Source of the DNA: Pelomonas lactea
Lineage (GTDB): Bacteria > Pseudomonadota > Gammaproteobacteria > Burkholderiales > Burkholderiaceae_C
DNA length: 64,000 nt
Assembly: GCF_043555885.1 (NCBI RefSeq)
Contig: NZ_JBIGHX010000003.1
Location: 744,001 to 808,000 of the forward strand
Direction: 5' to 3'
A program made the position numbers and the translations under genes. Positions within the stretch are counted from its first letter, which is position 1, and every line of letters begins with the position of its first letter. Below, piece by piece: positions 15,781-23,964 of this stretch. The notes under the pieces were generated by a model. That model did no database searches and was not told the origin of the DNA. It worked only from the letters and a program-made list of their open reading frames with translations.

Positions 15781-16451
15781 CTCGCGGAGGGGCCAGGCCC
15801 ATCGTTGTAGAGGCATCGACCGTCCGCGCAACACTTCGCCACAGTTCGGCAGCCCGTCTTCAGTACCGTCCGAAAGATGGTCTGCCATAGGCAAAGGGGG
15901 CCCCTGTCTGAATCCAGCCGGTCCCGGCGCCCGCCACAGTCACCTCAAACCATGCGCCGCCGAAGTGTTGCGACCCAATCCACCCCAAGCCTGGCTAAGT
16001 CGTTGTGGTTCAAGGCCTTCCCACCCCTTTCCACCTTTTCCCGCCCCTTCCCAGTTCTCCCTCAGATCATGCGGGGAATCACAGCTTCTTTTCAGGCAGA
16101 CGCGACCCGCTTCGCTCTCGCCGCTGTCCTGATAACGAGCACCATCCATCGCGCCTTCACGCCGCTTAACGCCGGCTGCACGCCGGGCTCATCAGGAGCA
16201 GCCGCGTCGCTGGGGCGACGGCACGGGCTGTGGTGCTCGGCCGCGCCGCCCGAGCGGCGCTGCATTGGGCTGTTTTGATGAGCACGGCGTGCAGCCGCGC
16301 GTCGGACGGACCGCTGGTGCGATTGGGCGCTCTCGTCACAAGTCAGCCGCGAGAGCGCAGCGGTTCGCTTCGTCGAGCCGTCCCCGACGGATGTTTTCGC
16401 GCGCCGCTCTTTGCGGCGTCGCGGTCGAGTGCGGTTCAGGGCCTCTTCTTT

Positions 16452-16487
16452 GGTGACTTTCTTCTGGCGCCGCAGAAGAAAGTTACC
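16452..16487. repeat. Dispersed-repeat-like inverted repeat between convergent genes
   Basis: The arms ACTTTCTTCTG (16456-16466) and CAGAAGAAAGT (16473-16483) are perfect complements around a 6-bp GCGCCG spacer, and extend to 15-bp arms with one G-T mismatch. The sequence, with its flank reading about ...CTTCTTTGGTG..., resembles an intergenic repeat I remember as abundant in Burkholderiales and xanthomonads. Here it lies between convergent transcription units and may work as a bidirectional terminator. Confidence 0.6.
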
Positions 16488-16613
16488 CCGCCGCCGGGCG
16501 GGACTCCCGGCAATGCACCGATCAGCAGCACGCTCCGCAAAACCACCCAAGACAGCAGGCAAAAAAGACCGCACATCGGCCGACCCCGTCCTCAACCAAA
16601 CAGCACGCAGCCG

Positions 16614-18878
16614 TCAGATCTTCATCTCCCACCGCAGCTGCCACTGCGTGTAGCTCGGCCCGCCGCTGCGGCTGGTGACGATCTGCGTGTCCGTCGTGCT
16701 GACGCTGCCGGTGTAGTAGTCCAGCGGCGACAGGTTGCTGGCCGACAGCCGCAGCGACTGCTCCTGCGAGATGTTCCAGGTCGCGAACGCGTCGGTGACG
16801 AGCTTGCGGTTGGTCGTGATCTCCGTCAGCGCGGTCTGCTGGATGGTGGACGACGGCGTCCAGTTCAGCGATGCGCCTATCGACACCGGCAGCGACCGCA
16901 GCCGGTAGTCGAAGCCCAGGTTGGCCGTCGCCTTGGGCTGGCCCTCGATGCGGTTGTTGGGGCCGGGCAGGCCGTCCACCTTGGACGTGAAGAAGCTCAG
17001 GTTGCTGCGGATGTTGATCGGCAGCGCATCGTCGAAATACTCGTCCAGCCGGAACTTGGCCTCCAGCTCCAGCCCCATCGTGCTGGCCTTGCCCAGGTTG
17101 CGCGGCCGGGCCACCCAGCGCGGCGTGGCGCTCCACGACACGGTCTCCAGGTCCACCACGTTGCGCATCAGGTTGCTGATGCGGCGCGCAAAGAAGTTGG
17201 CGCCCAGCATGCCGCCCTTGCTCAGGTACTTCTCCCAGCCGATCTCCACACCCGTGGCCAGCTCGGGCTTCAGGTCGGGGTTGCCGGCGCGGTCGGGCGT
17301 CGTGATGTCGTGCGGCACGCTGGCGTTGATGCTGGGCCGCGCGATCAGGTCCTGCAGCTGCGGGCTGCGGTAGCTGCGCGTCAGGCTCATGCGGATGGCT
17401 TCCTTGCCGGCCGGGTCCAGCTTGTAGCGGGCATGCGCCAGCGGCGTGAACACGCTGGACGTGTTGCTGACCGCGTAGTTGGCCGCGCTGCTCTCGGTCC
17501 TGATGCCTTCCCAGCGCAGCCCGGCGTAGAAGTCCCACTGCTTGCCGACGTTCCACTCGTCCTGCGCGTAGGCCGCCAGGCGCGTCGTCGATGCGTCCAT
17601 GTCGTCGCCGAAGTCACCCAGGCCGGCCTGCGGCTGGTTGTCCACCAGCGTCGTGCGCGTGGCGTGCCGCGTCGTGCCTTCGCCCTCGGCGCCCAGCACC
17701 AGGCTGTGGTCGTTCTGCAGGCTGCGCGAGTATTTGCCGACGAGGTTCCAGCTGCGGTCGCGGGTCTGCGTGGTGTCCTGCTGCACGCGCGAGATGGCGC
17801 CGGCCGTCGTCTCGGTGCGCAGGCTGTGGCTGCTGCCGCTGGCGCCGCCCAGGCCGCCGCGCAGGTCGATGCGGGTGTCGGCGTCGGGCCGGGCCAGCCA
17901 CTGCGTGTTCAGCCGCGCCATCGTGAAGCGGTTGTCGCCGTCGGTCACCGCGCGGTCGAAGTCGCCGGGCGGGCGGGTCGCCGGGGCGGGCGCGGGCGTC
18001 GTCGTGCGCGTGATGTCCGAATGGTTGTCCGACTTGCTGGCCACGACGAAGGGCTGCACGGTCAGCGTGTCCTGGCCGCCCAGCTTGAACTGCACGCGGC
18101 CGTTCAGGTTCAGGCCCTGGCGCGAGTCCTCGCTCTGGCCGCGCGTGATCTGCAGCGACTCGGCGCCCGTCGCGCGGCTCAGTCGCGTGACGTCGGTGAT
18201 GACGTCGTCGATGCGCTCGCCGCGCATCGCATTGACGCTGAAGTTGTAGGTGTGGCCTTCGCCGAAGCTGTCGTTGCGGCTCCAGCTGATGTTGGGGCTG
18301 AGCTTGCCTCGCTCCACGCCGACGCCGGCGCGGAACTCGTTGAGCCGCCTCTTCAGCGGCTCGCGCAGCACCACGTTGATGGTGCCGGCGATGGCGCGCG
18401 TGCCGTACTCGGCGGTGGGCGCGCGCAGCACCTCGATGCGCTCGACCTGCTCGGGCGGCAGCTGGTCCAGCGAGAAGCCGGGCGGCATGCGTTCGCCGTC
18501 GACGAGGATCTGCGTGAAGCCGCCGCCCATGCCGCGCATGCGCACGTCGCCGCCGCGGCCCGGGCGGCCGCCGGTGGTCACGCCGGGCAGGCGCTTGAGC
18601 ACCTCGCCCACGGTCGAGTCGCCGAACTTCTCGATCTCCTCGCGCGTGATGACGATCTTGCTGGCCGTGGAAGCCCGGCGGATGGACTCCTCGCTGGCCG
18701 TGCCGCTGACTTCCACGCGGTTGAGCTGCTCCGGGGCGGCTGCCGGCCGGGCCTGGCGCGCCGTGGGTGCCGAGGCGGCCGTGGCCGGCGGCGCGGGCTG
18801 CGTCTGGGCGAGGGCGGGCAGGCAGCCGCAGGCCATCAGGGCCGCAGCGGTGGTCAGGCGAAGGCGGGGCAGTTGCAT
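16614..18878 (-). CDS. TonB-dependent outer-membrane receptor
   Basis: 754 residues with a signal peptide (LTTAAALMACGCLPALAQ). The plug domain spans about 60-185: SKIVITREEIEKFGDSTVGEVLKRLPGV, GGDVRMRGMG, QILVDGERMPPGF, and VERIEVLRAPTAEYGTRAIAGTINVVL. A 22-strand-type barrel follows, with the late signature RSYRSPQLQDLIARP and GNPDLKPELATGVEIGWE, ending in a strand whose last residues are QWQLRWEMKI. It imports a metal chelate or other ligand using TonB energy; the substrate cannot be told from sequence. It is downstream of a truncated-haemoglobin gene on the same strand, so a haem or iron link is possible. Confidence 0.92.
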   Translation of the reverse strand: MQLPRLRLTTAAALMACGCLPALAQTQPAPPATAASAPTARQARPAAAPEQLNRVEVSGTASEESIRRASTASKIVITREEIEKFGDSTVGEVLKRLPGVTTGGRPGRGGDVRMRGMGGGFTQILVDGERMPPGFSLDQLPPEQVERIEVLRAPTAEYGTRAIAGTINVVLREPLKRRLNEFRAGVGVERGKLSPNISWSRNDSFGEGHTYNFSVNAMRGERIDDVITDVTRLSRATGAESLQITRGQSEDSRQGLNLNGRVQFKLGGQDTLTVQPFVVASKSDNHSDITRTTTPAPAPATRPPGDFDRAVTDGDNRFTMARLNTQWLARPDADTRIDLRGGLGGASGSSHSLRTETTAGAISRVQQDTTQTRDRSWNLVGKYSRSLQNDHSLVLGAEGEGTTRHATRTTLVDNQPQAGLGDFGDDMDASTTRLAAYAQDEWNVGKQWDFYAGLRWEGIRTESSAANYAVSNTSSVFTPLAHARYKLDPAGKEAIRMSLTRSYRSPQLQDLIARPSINASVPHDITTPDRAGNPDLKPELATGVEIGWEKYLSKGGMLGANFFARRISNLMRNVVDLETVSWSATPRWVARPRNLGKASTMGLELEAKFRLDEYFDDALPINIRSNLSFFTSKVDGLPGPNNRIEGQPKATANLGFDYRLRSLPVSIGASLNWTPSSTIQQTALTEITTNRKLVTDAFATWNISQEQSLRLSASNLSPLDYYTGSVSTTDTQIVTSRSGGPSYTQWQLRWEMKI

Positions 18879-18921
18879 GGCCGGCAGTGTGCCGGGGGGC
18901 CTGCCAACGCTTGTGGCCGCT

Positions 18922-18941
18922 GCGTTAACGCAAGAATTCTT
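18922..18941. promoter_or_regulatory. Two adjacent 10-bp palindromes upstream of the TonB receptor gene
   Basis: GCGTTAACGC (18922-18931) is followed directly by AAGAATTCTT (18932-18941). Both are perfect palindromes and lie 44-63 bp upstream of the receptor start. The segment is AT-richer than its surroundings. It looks like an operator/promoter region; the regulator is unknown and a Fur site is not clearly matched. Confidence 0.4.
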
Positions 18942-18963
18942 TACAGGCGCTGTGCCGCTCGGC

Positions 18964-19389
18964 TCAGCGGCTGCTGTTGACGATGTCGCGGTGCATGGGG
19001 GCCAGCCTCGCCAGCATCGCGTTCTGCGCGGCGAACGGGATGCCGCGCGCCTGCATGGCCTGCTGCAGCACCTCCACCAGCGCGTTGAAGTCGCCGCGCG
19101 TGATCTCCAGGTCCTCGTGCGCCAGCTTCATCGGCGGGCCCTGGTAGGCGCAGGGGCCGCCGGCCTGCTGGCACAGCTGCTCGGTGAGTTGGGCGGCCAG
19201 GTGCTGGCGATCGGTCTTGACGAAGAAGGGCGCCGTGCGCGGGTCGGCGGCCAGGCGGGGCACAAAGTCGTCCATCACGGCGCGTATGCCGGCCTTGCCA
19301 CCCCAGGCCTGGTAGAGGGCGTCGGCGGCGGGTGGCTGCGCGACGGCGGTGGTGGCCAGCAGCAGGCCGGCGAGAACGGTGGCACGCAT
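18964..19389 (-). CDS. Group 1 truncated haemoglobin with signal peptide
   Basis: 141 residues. The start at 19389 has an excellent SD (AGGAGGAAAGCC). It opens with a signal peptide (RATVLAGLLLATTAVAQ). The globin core shows LYQAWGGKAGIRAVMDDFVPRLAADPRTAPFF (B/E helices) and the proximal-His segment PPMKLAHEDLEIT, typical of group 1 (trHbN-like). Export is unusual for truncated haemoglobins, which are generally cytoplasmic, so this copy may act in the periplasm, for example in NO or O2 chemistry. It lies 10 bp downstream of the DUF3034 gene and is likely co-transcribed with it. Confidence 0.88.
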   Translation of the reverse strand: MRATVLAGLLLATTAVAQPPAADALYQAWGGKAGIRAVMDDFVPRLAADPRTAPFFVKTDRQHLAAQLTEQLCQQAGGPCAYQGPPMKLAHEDLEITRGDFNALVEVLQQAMQARGIPFAAQNAMLARLAPMHRDIVNSSR

Positions 19390-19399
19390 GGCTTTCCTC

Positions 19400-20290
19400 C
19401 TAGAACGCGAACTGGGCCGACAGGTAGGCGCCGGTCTGGCGCCGCGGCTGCACGGCCGGTGCGATGTGGCCGAGGTCCACCCACGCGGCCGTGACGGATA
19501 CCCGCTTGCTGGGCGCCCAGGCGATGAAGACGTCCTTCCAGTCGTCCTCCGCCAGCGCGCCGGCGCCCAGCACCGAGTCGTGCAGGTTGTCCGGCTTGGC
19601 GCGGAACTCCACGCCGACGGCCAGCTGGCTTGACAGCAGCTTGGCGATGGACAGCTCGGGCTGCAGCCGCATGCCGCGGCCCTGCGCGCCGCCAAAGCCC
19701 AGCAGGCCGTTCTGGTTGGCCTTGGTCGCGCGCAGCGTCAGGTTCACCAGCACGCCCTCGGCCAGCAGCAGCTTGGTGGCGCTGACGTAGAAATCCGTGC
19801 CCGACGCCTTGGCGCCCAGCGGGCCGAACAGCGTGGGGCCCAGCGCGCCGGCGTGGGTGCGCTTGTGCTCGATGCCGATGGCGAGCTGCGGCATCAGCGT
19901 GTCACTGTCCAGCACCGCGTCGCCCGCCAAGCGCAGTTTGGCGGCGACGATGTCCTGCTTCAGGTGCAGCCCGGGTAACCCCAGCGGCGCGAGGTTGTCG
20001 CGCGTGTCCAGGTCCTGCCGGGCCACGCTGAACTCCACGCGGTCGTGCACCGACAGCGCCGCGCCGTACGTCCACAGCCCGTAGTCGCCGGTGCTGGCGC
20101 GGGTCACGAACGCCGTGCCGCCCACCTCGCCGGCGGTGGCGTAGCTGCCGGTCAGCGCCCAGGGCGTCAGGCCGCCGCCGGCCGCGCCGTCGATGCTGGA
20201 GACGCCGCCCGTCAGCAGCAGCTTGCTGCCGGGCTGCGCGAAGGCGGGGGCGGCCAGCAGGGCGGCCAGCAACAGGAGGGGGCGGTGCAT
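19400..20290 (-). CDS. DUF3034-family exported protein, probable outer-membrane barrel
   Basis: 296 residues with a signal peptide (LLLLAALLAAPAFAQ). The rest is strand-rich with alternating hydrophobic residues and ends in a phenylalanine (TGAYLSAQFAF), as outer-membrane barrels do. The segment SSIDGAAGGGLTPWALTGSY near the N-terminus and GLPGLHLKQDIVAAKLRL match the DUF3034 family as I know it. The role is unknown. DUF3034 genes often precede a group 1 truncated haemoglobin in betaproteobacteria, as here. Confidence 0.8.
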   Translation of the reverse strand: MHRPLLLLAALLAAPAFAQPGSKLLLTGGVSSIDGAAGGGLTPWALTGSYATAGEVGGTAFVTRASTGDYGLWTYGAALSVHDRVEFSVARQDLDTRDNLAPLGLPGLHLKQDIVAAKLRLAGDAVLDSDTLMPQLAIGIEHKRTHAGALGPTLFGPLGAKASGTDFYVSATKLLLAEGVLVNLTLRATKANQNGLLGFGGAQGRGMRLQPELSIAKLLSSQLAVGVEFRAKPDNLHDSVLGAGALAEDDWKDVFIAWAPSKRVSVTAAWVDLGHIAPAVQPRRQTGAYLSAQFAF

Positions 20291-20408
20291 GGTCTTGTTC
20301 TCCGGGTGGGCACGAGGGCCCGGCCCACTCTACGCATGCGCCGGCCCGGCGGATGCAGAACCATGGGGGCTAGACTGCCGGACCCGTCCAAACGCAGTAC
20401 TTTTACCC

Positions 20409-21503
20409 ATGACCGCCATCTCCGAAGCCCAGCTTCAACCCCTGCTGAACGCCGTGACCGACCCCGGCAGCGGCCGCACGCTGGGCGAGTCCCGGGCGAT
20501 CAAGTCGGTCAAGGTCAGCGGCAGCGATGTCGCCATCGCCGTCGAGCTCGGCTACCCCGCCGCCAGCCAGCACGCGGCGCTGGCCGAGGCGCTGACGGAC
20601 GCCGTCAAGGCCCAGCCGGGCGCGGGCAACGTCAGCGTCACCATCACGACGAACGTCGTCGCCCATGCCGTGCAGCGCGGCGTGCAGCTGCTGCCGGGCG
20701 TCAAGAACATCATCGCCGTGGCCTCCGGCAAGGGCGGCGTGGGCAAGAGCACCACGGCCGCCAACCTCGCGCTGGCGCTGCATGCCGAGGGCGCCCGCGT
20801 GGGCGTGCTGGATGCCGACGTCTACGGCCCCAGCCAGCCGCTGATGCTGGGCGCCAGCGGCCGCCCTGAGAGCCATGACGGCCAGACGATGGAACCCCAC
20901 GTCGCCCACGGCCTGCAGGTCAACTCCATCGGCTTCCTCGTCGACGACGACCAGGCCATGATCTGGCGCGGCCCCATGGCCACGCAGGCACTGGAGCAGC
21001 TGCTGCGCCAGACGAACTGGCACGAGCTGGACTACCTCATCATCGACATGCCGCCCGGCACCGGCGACATCCAGCTCACCCTGTCGCAGCGCGTGCCTGT
21101 CACGGGGGCCGTCATCGTCACGACGCCGCAGGACATCGCGCTCATCGACGCCAAGAAGGGCCTGAAGATGTTCGAGAAGGTGGGCGTGCCCATCCTCGGC
21201 ATCGTCGAGAACATGGCGGTCCACATCTGCAGCAACTGCGGCCACGCCGAGCACATCTTCGGCGCCGAGGGCGGCCAGAAGATGGCGGCGCAGTACGGCA
21301 CCGAGCTGCTGGGCTCGCTGCCGCTGGCCATGAGCATCCGCGCGCAGGCCGACAGCGGCACGCCCACCGTCGCCGCCCAGCCCGACGGCGAGTTCGCCGC
21401 GCTCTACAAGGCGCTGGCCCGCAAGGTGTCGTCCAAGATCGCCGCGCAGAGCAAGGACTACTCGTCCAAGTTCCCCACCATCTCCATCTCCAAGAACAGC
21501 TGA
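20409..21503 (+). CDS. apbC: Iron-sulfur cluster carrier protein ApbC/Mrp
   Basis: 364 residues from the ATG at 20409; a longer in-frame frame upstream has no SD and runs over the divergent DUF3034 start. Layout: an N-terminal MIP18/DUF59-like domain (about 1-85), then the deviant P-loop GKGGVGKST at about residue 110, DADVYGPSQP, the Walker B region DYLIIDMPPGTGD, and the C-terminal cluster-binding CSNCGH. It transfers 4Fe-4S clusters to apoproteins in the cytoplasm. It is followed 3 bp later by an ABC-importer operon and may be co-transcribed with it. Confidence 0.95.
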   Translation: MTAISEAQLQPLLNAVTDPGSGRTLGESRAIKSVKVSGSDVAIAVELGYPAASQHAALAEALTDAVKAQPGAGNVSVTITTNVVAHAVQRGVQLLPGVKNIIAVASGKGGVGKSTTAANLALALHAEGARVGVLDADVYGPSQPLMLGASGRPESHDGQTMEPHVAHGLQVNSIGFLVDDDQAMIWRGPMATQALEQLLRQTNWHELDYLIIDMPPGTGDIQLTLSQRVPVTGAVIVTTPQDIALIDAKKGLKMFEKVGVPILGIVENMAVHICSNCGHAEHIFGAEGGQKMAAQYGTELLGSLPLAMSIRAQADSGTPTVAAQPDGEFAALYKALARKVSSKIAAQSKDYSSKFPTISISKNS

Positions 21504-21506
21504 GCC

Positions 21507-22358
21507 ATGACCACACGCCGCCACCTCCTCGCCGCCAGCCTGGCCCTGGCCGCCGTTTCCGCCCACGCCCAGCAGGTGCTGCGCGTGACGGCCATTCCCG
21601 ATGAGTCGCCCACCGAGCTGGCGCGCAAGTTCGCGCCGCTGGGTGCCTACCTGGAGAGCAAGCTGGGCATGAAGGTCGAGTGGACGCCGGTGACCGACTA
21701 CGCCGCGGCCGTCGAGACCGTCGTCAACAAGAAGATCGACCTGGCCTGGTTCGGCGGCTTCACGTTCGTGCAGGCCAGCGTGCGCTCCGGCGGCAAGGTC
21801 GTGCCGCTGGTGCAGCGTGAGGAGGACGAGAAGTTTCGCTCCGTCTTCATCACCGACAAGGCCAGCGGCATCGCCAGGCTGGAAGACCTGAAGGGCAAGA
21901 CGCTGTCCTTCGGCTCGCAGAGCAGCACGTCGGGCCACCTGATGCCGCGCAGCTTCCTGCTGGCCGTCAAGGTCAACCCCGACGTGGACCTCAAGCGCGT
22001 GGCCTTCAGCGGCGCGCACGACGCCACCATCGCCGCCGTCGCCAGCGGCAAGGTGGACGCCGGCGCGCTGAACATCTCGGTGTGGGAGAAGTTCGTCGCC
22101 GAGAAGAAGGTGGACCCGGCGCAGGTGAAGGTGTTCTACACGACGCCTGCTTACTACGACTACAACTGGTCCGTCCACGCCGACATGCCGCAGGCGCTGC
22201 AGGACAAGATCAAGGCGGCCTTCCTGGCGCTGGACCCGAACACGCCCCAAGGCAAGGAAATCCTCGGCCTGCAGCGCGCGACGAAGTTCATCCCCACCAA
22301 GCCCGAGAACTACACCGGCATCAAGGCCGCTGCCGAGAACGCCGGCCTGCTGAAGTGA
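21507..22358 (+). CDS. Periplasmic solute-binding protein, PhnD/putative selenate type
   Basis: 283 residues with a signal peptide (LLAASLALAAVSAHAQ). The fold pattern is PhnD-like: LRVTAIPDESPTELARKFAPLGAYLE, KKIDLAWFGGFTFVQA, LKGKTLSFGSQSSTSGHLMP, and VDAGALNISVWEKF. Family members bind phosphonates, phosphite or, in a subgroup annotated as putative selenate importers, oxyanions; the sequence alone does not decide. It is the first gene of a four-gene importer operon, with the ATPase start overlapping its stop by 4 bp. Confidence 0.85.
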   Translation: MTTRRHLLAASLALAAVSAHAQQVLRVTAIPDESPTELARKFAPLGAYLESKLGMKVEWTPVTDYAAAVETVVNKKIDLAWFGGFTFVQASVRSGGKVVPLVQREEDEKFRSVFITDKASGIARLEDLKGKTLSFGSQSSTSGHLMPRSFLLAVKVNPDVDLKRVAFSGAHDATIAAVASGKVDAGALNISVWEKFVAEKKVDPAQVKVFYTTPAYYDYNWSVHADMPQALQDKIKAAFLALDPNTPQGKEILGLQRATKFIPTKPENYTGIKAAAENAGLLK

Positions 22359-23161
22359 TCTCGCTGAGCGGCATCGACGCGGCCGCGCTGGGCGGCACGT
22401 CGGCGGTGCTGCGCGGCGTGAGCCTGGACGTCGCTGCTGGCGAGGCGGTCGCCGTCATTGGTGCGTCGGGTGCCGGCAAGACGACGCTGCTCAACCAGCT
22501 GGCGCTGATGCAGGCGCCGCTGGCTGGCCGCCTGGTGCTGGACGGCGCCGAGCCCTGGGCGCAGCCGCGCCGCGAACGCCAGCGGCTGCGCGCCGGCATC
22601 GCGCTGGCGCCGCAGCAGCCCCCGCTGCCGCCGCGCCAGCGCGTCGCCGTCGCCGTGCTGGCGGCGCGGCTGCCGCAGATGTCGCTGGTGCGCAGCCTGC
22701 GCACGCTGTGGAGCCCGCCCGACGCGCCGCTGGCGCTGGCCGCGCTGACGCCGCTGGGCTTGGCCGACAAGCTGTGGCTGCGGGTGGACCGCCTGTCCGG
22801 CGGCGAGCGCCAGCGCGTGGGCCTGGCGCGGCTGCTGGTGGCCGATGCGCGCCTGTGGCTGGCCGACGAGCCGCTGGCCGCGCTGGACCCCACCCGCGCC
22901 GGCACCGTGCTGGCCGTGCTGCGCCAGCAGGCCGCCGAGCGCGGCGCGTCGCTGGTGTGCAGCCTGCACCAGGTGGACCTGGCGTTGAAGCACTTCCCCC
23001 GCGTCGTGGCGCTGCGTGCCGGGCGCGTCGTGTTCGACGGCCCGCCCGGCGCCATCGACGAAGACCTGCTGGAGGAGCTGTACCGCAGCCAGGACGAGGC
23101 GCCGCCCGAGCTGGCGCCGCTGGTGCAGCCGGTGCCGCTGCCCCAGGCCATGTGCCGATGA
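22355..23161 (+). CDS. ABC transporter ATP-binding protein (PhnC-like)
   Basis: 268 residues from a GTG that overlaps the previous stop by 4 bp. It has Walker A GASGAGKTT, Q-loop APQQPPLPPRQR, signature LSGGERQRVGLARLL, Walker B LWLADEPLAALD and the switch His in CSLHQVDLAL. It powers the importer encoded around it. The start codon is inferred from the overlap; no ATG is available nearby. Confidence 0.9.
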   Translation: MISLSGIDAAALGGTSAVLRGVSLDVAAGEAVAVIGASGAGKTTLLNQLALMQAPLAGRLVLDGAEPWAQPRRERQRLRAGIALAPQQPPLPPRQRVAVAVLAARLPQMSLVRSLRTLWSPPDAPLALAALTPLGLADKLWLRVDRLSGGERQRVGLARLLVADARLWLADEPLAALDPTRAGTVLAVLRQQAAERGASLVCSLHQVDLALKHFPRVVALRAGRVVFDGPPGAIDEDLLEELYRSQDEAPPELAPLVQPVPLPQAMCR

Positions 23162-23964
23162 CGCGCGACCCCGCGCTGGCCCGGCGCTGGGCGTTGCTGC
23201 TCGGCATGCTGGTGCTGGCCTGGCCGCTGCTGGTGCTGGCCGAGTTCAAGCCCTGGACGCTGCTGGACGAGCGCAGCCTGCGCGCGACCGGCCGCTTCGT
23301 CGCGCAGTTCTTCCCGCCGCGCAGCGACGCCGAGTTCCTGGCGCTGCTGGCGCGCGAGACCTGGCGCACCGTCGCCATCGCCACCGCGGGCATGACGCTG
23401 GCGCTCGGCATCGCGGTGCCGCTGTCGCTGCTGGCCACCACGCGGCTGTCGGCCAGCACGCTGGAGGGGCGCCCCGGCCCGGCGCGCTGGGGGCGCCGCG
23501 CGGTGCGCGCGCTGCTGGTGGCGTTGCGCTCCATCCCGGAGCTGGTGTGGGCGCTGGTCTTCGTGCGCGTCGTCGGGCTGGGACCCACGGCGGGCGTGCT
23601 GGCCATCGCCATCGCCTACGGCGGCATGCTGGGCAAGGTCTACGCCGAGATTCTGGAAAGCGCCGACCCCGCGCCCACGCAGGCGCTGCTGCGCGGCGGC
23701 GCCGGTCGACTGCAGGCGCTGCTGTTCGGCGCGCTTCCCAGCTGCGCGCCGGAGCTGCTGAGCTACACCGTCTACCGCTGGGAGTGCGCGGTGCGCTCGT
23801 CCGTCGTGCTGGGCTTCGTCGGCGCGGGCGGGCTGGGGCAGCTGCTGGACAGCGCGTCCAAGATGTTCGCGGGCGCGGAGGTCAGTGCCATCCTGCTGGT
23901 GTTCATCGCGCTGGTGATGGCCAGCGATGCGTTCAGCCGCTGGCTGCGGGGGCGACTGGCATGA
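23158..23964 (+). CDS. ABC transporter permease (PhnE-like), first copy
   Basis: 268 residues, about six membrane segments. The permease EAA-type loop is visible in APTQALLRGGAGRLQALLFGALPSCAPELLSY, and the segment RSSVVLGFVGAGGLGQLL is typical of PhnE. The start overlaps the ATPase stop by 4 bp and the stop overlaps the second permease by 4 bp. It forms a heterodimeric pore with the next gene product. Confidence 0.88.
   Translation: MTRDPALARRWALLLGMLVLAWPLLVLAEFKPWTLLDERSLRATGRFVAQFFPPRSDAEFLALLARETWRTVAIATAGMTLALGIAVPLSLLATTRLSASTLEGRPGPARWGRRAVRALLVALRSIPELVWALVFVRVVGLGPTAGVLAIAIAYGGMLGKVYAEILESADPAPTQALLRGGAGRLQALLFGALPSCAPELLSYTVYRWECAVRSSVVLGFVGAGGLGQLLDSASKMFAGAEVSAILLVFIALVMASDAFSRWLRGRLA

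Larger units (their letters stand above)
15666..16613. other. 948-bp region without a credible gene, prophage/cargo to chromosome boundary
   Basis: Between the cargo cassette and the convergent TonB-receptor gene I find no reading frame with protein-like composition or an SD. It holds a perfect 12-bp inverted repeat (15752-15780), a long pyrimidine tract (about 16014-16064, C/T-rich with very few purines), and a dispersed-repeat-like inverted repeat (16452-16487). One edge of the prophage may lie here, but I could not define an attachment site or a target duplication. Confidence 0.6.

Noticed and set aside
15683..16278. Frames of 133-149 codons in the non-coding stretch
   Set aside because: They lack SD sequences, overlap each other and inverted repeats, and have biased composition; they are not treated as genes.
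16230..18980. 916-codon open frame on the plus strand over the TonB receptor
   Set aside because: It is the antisense shadow of the receptor in GC-rich DNA; its product is low in hydrophobic order and has no motif, while the minus strand encodes a full TonB receptor.
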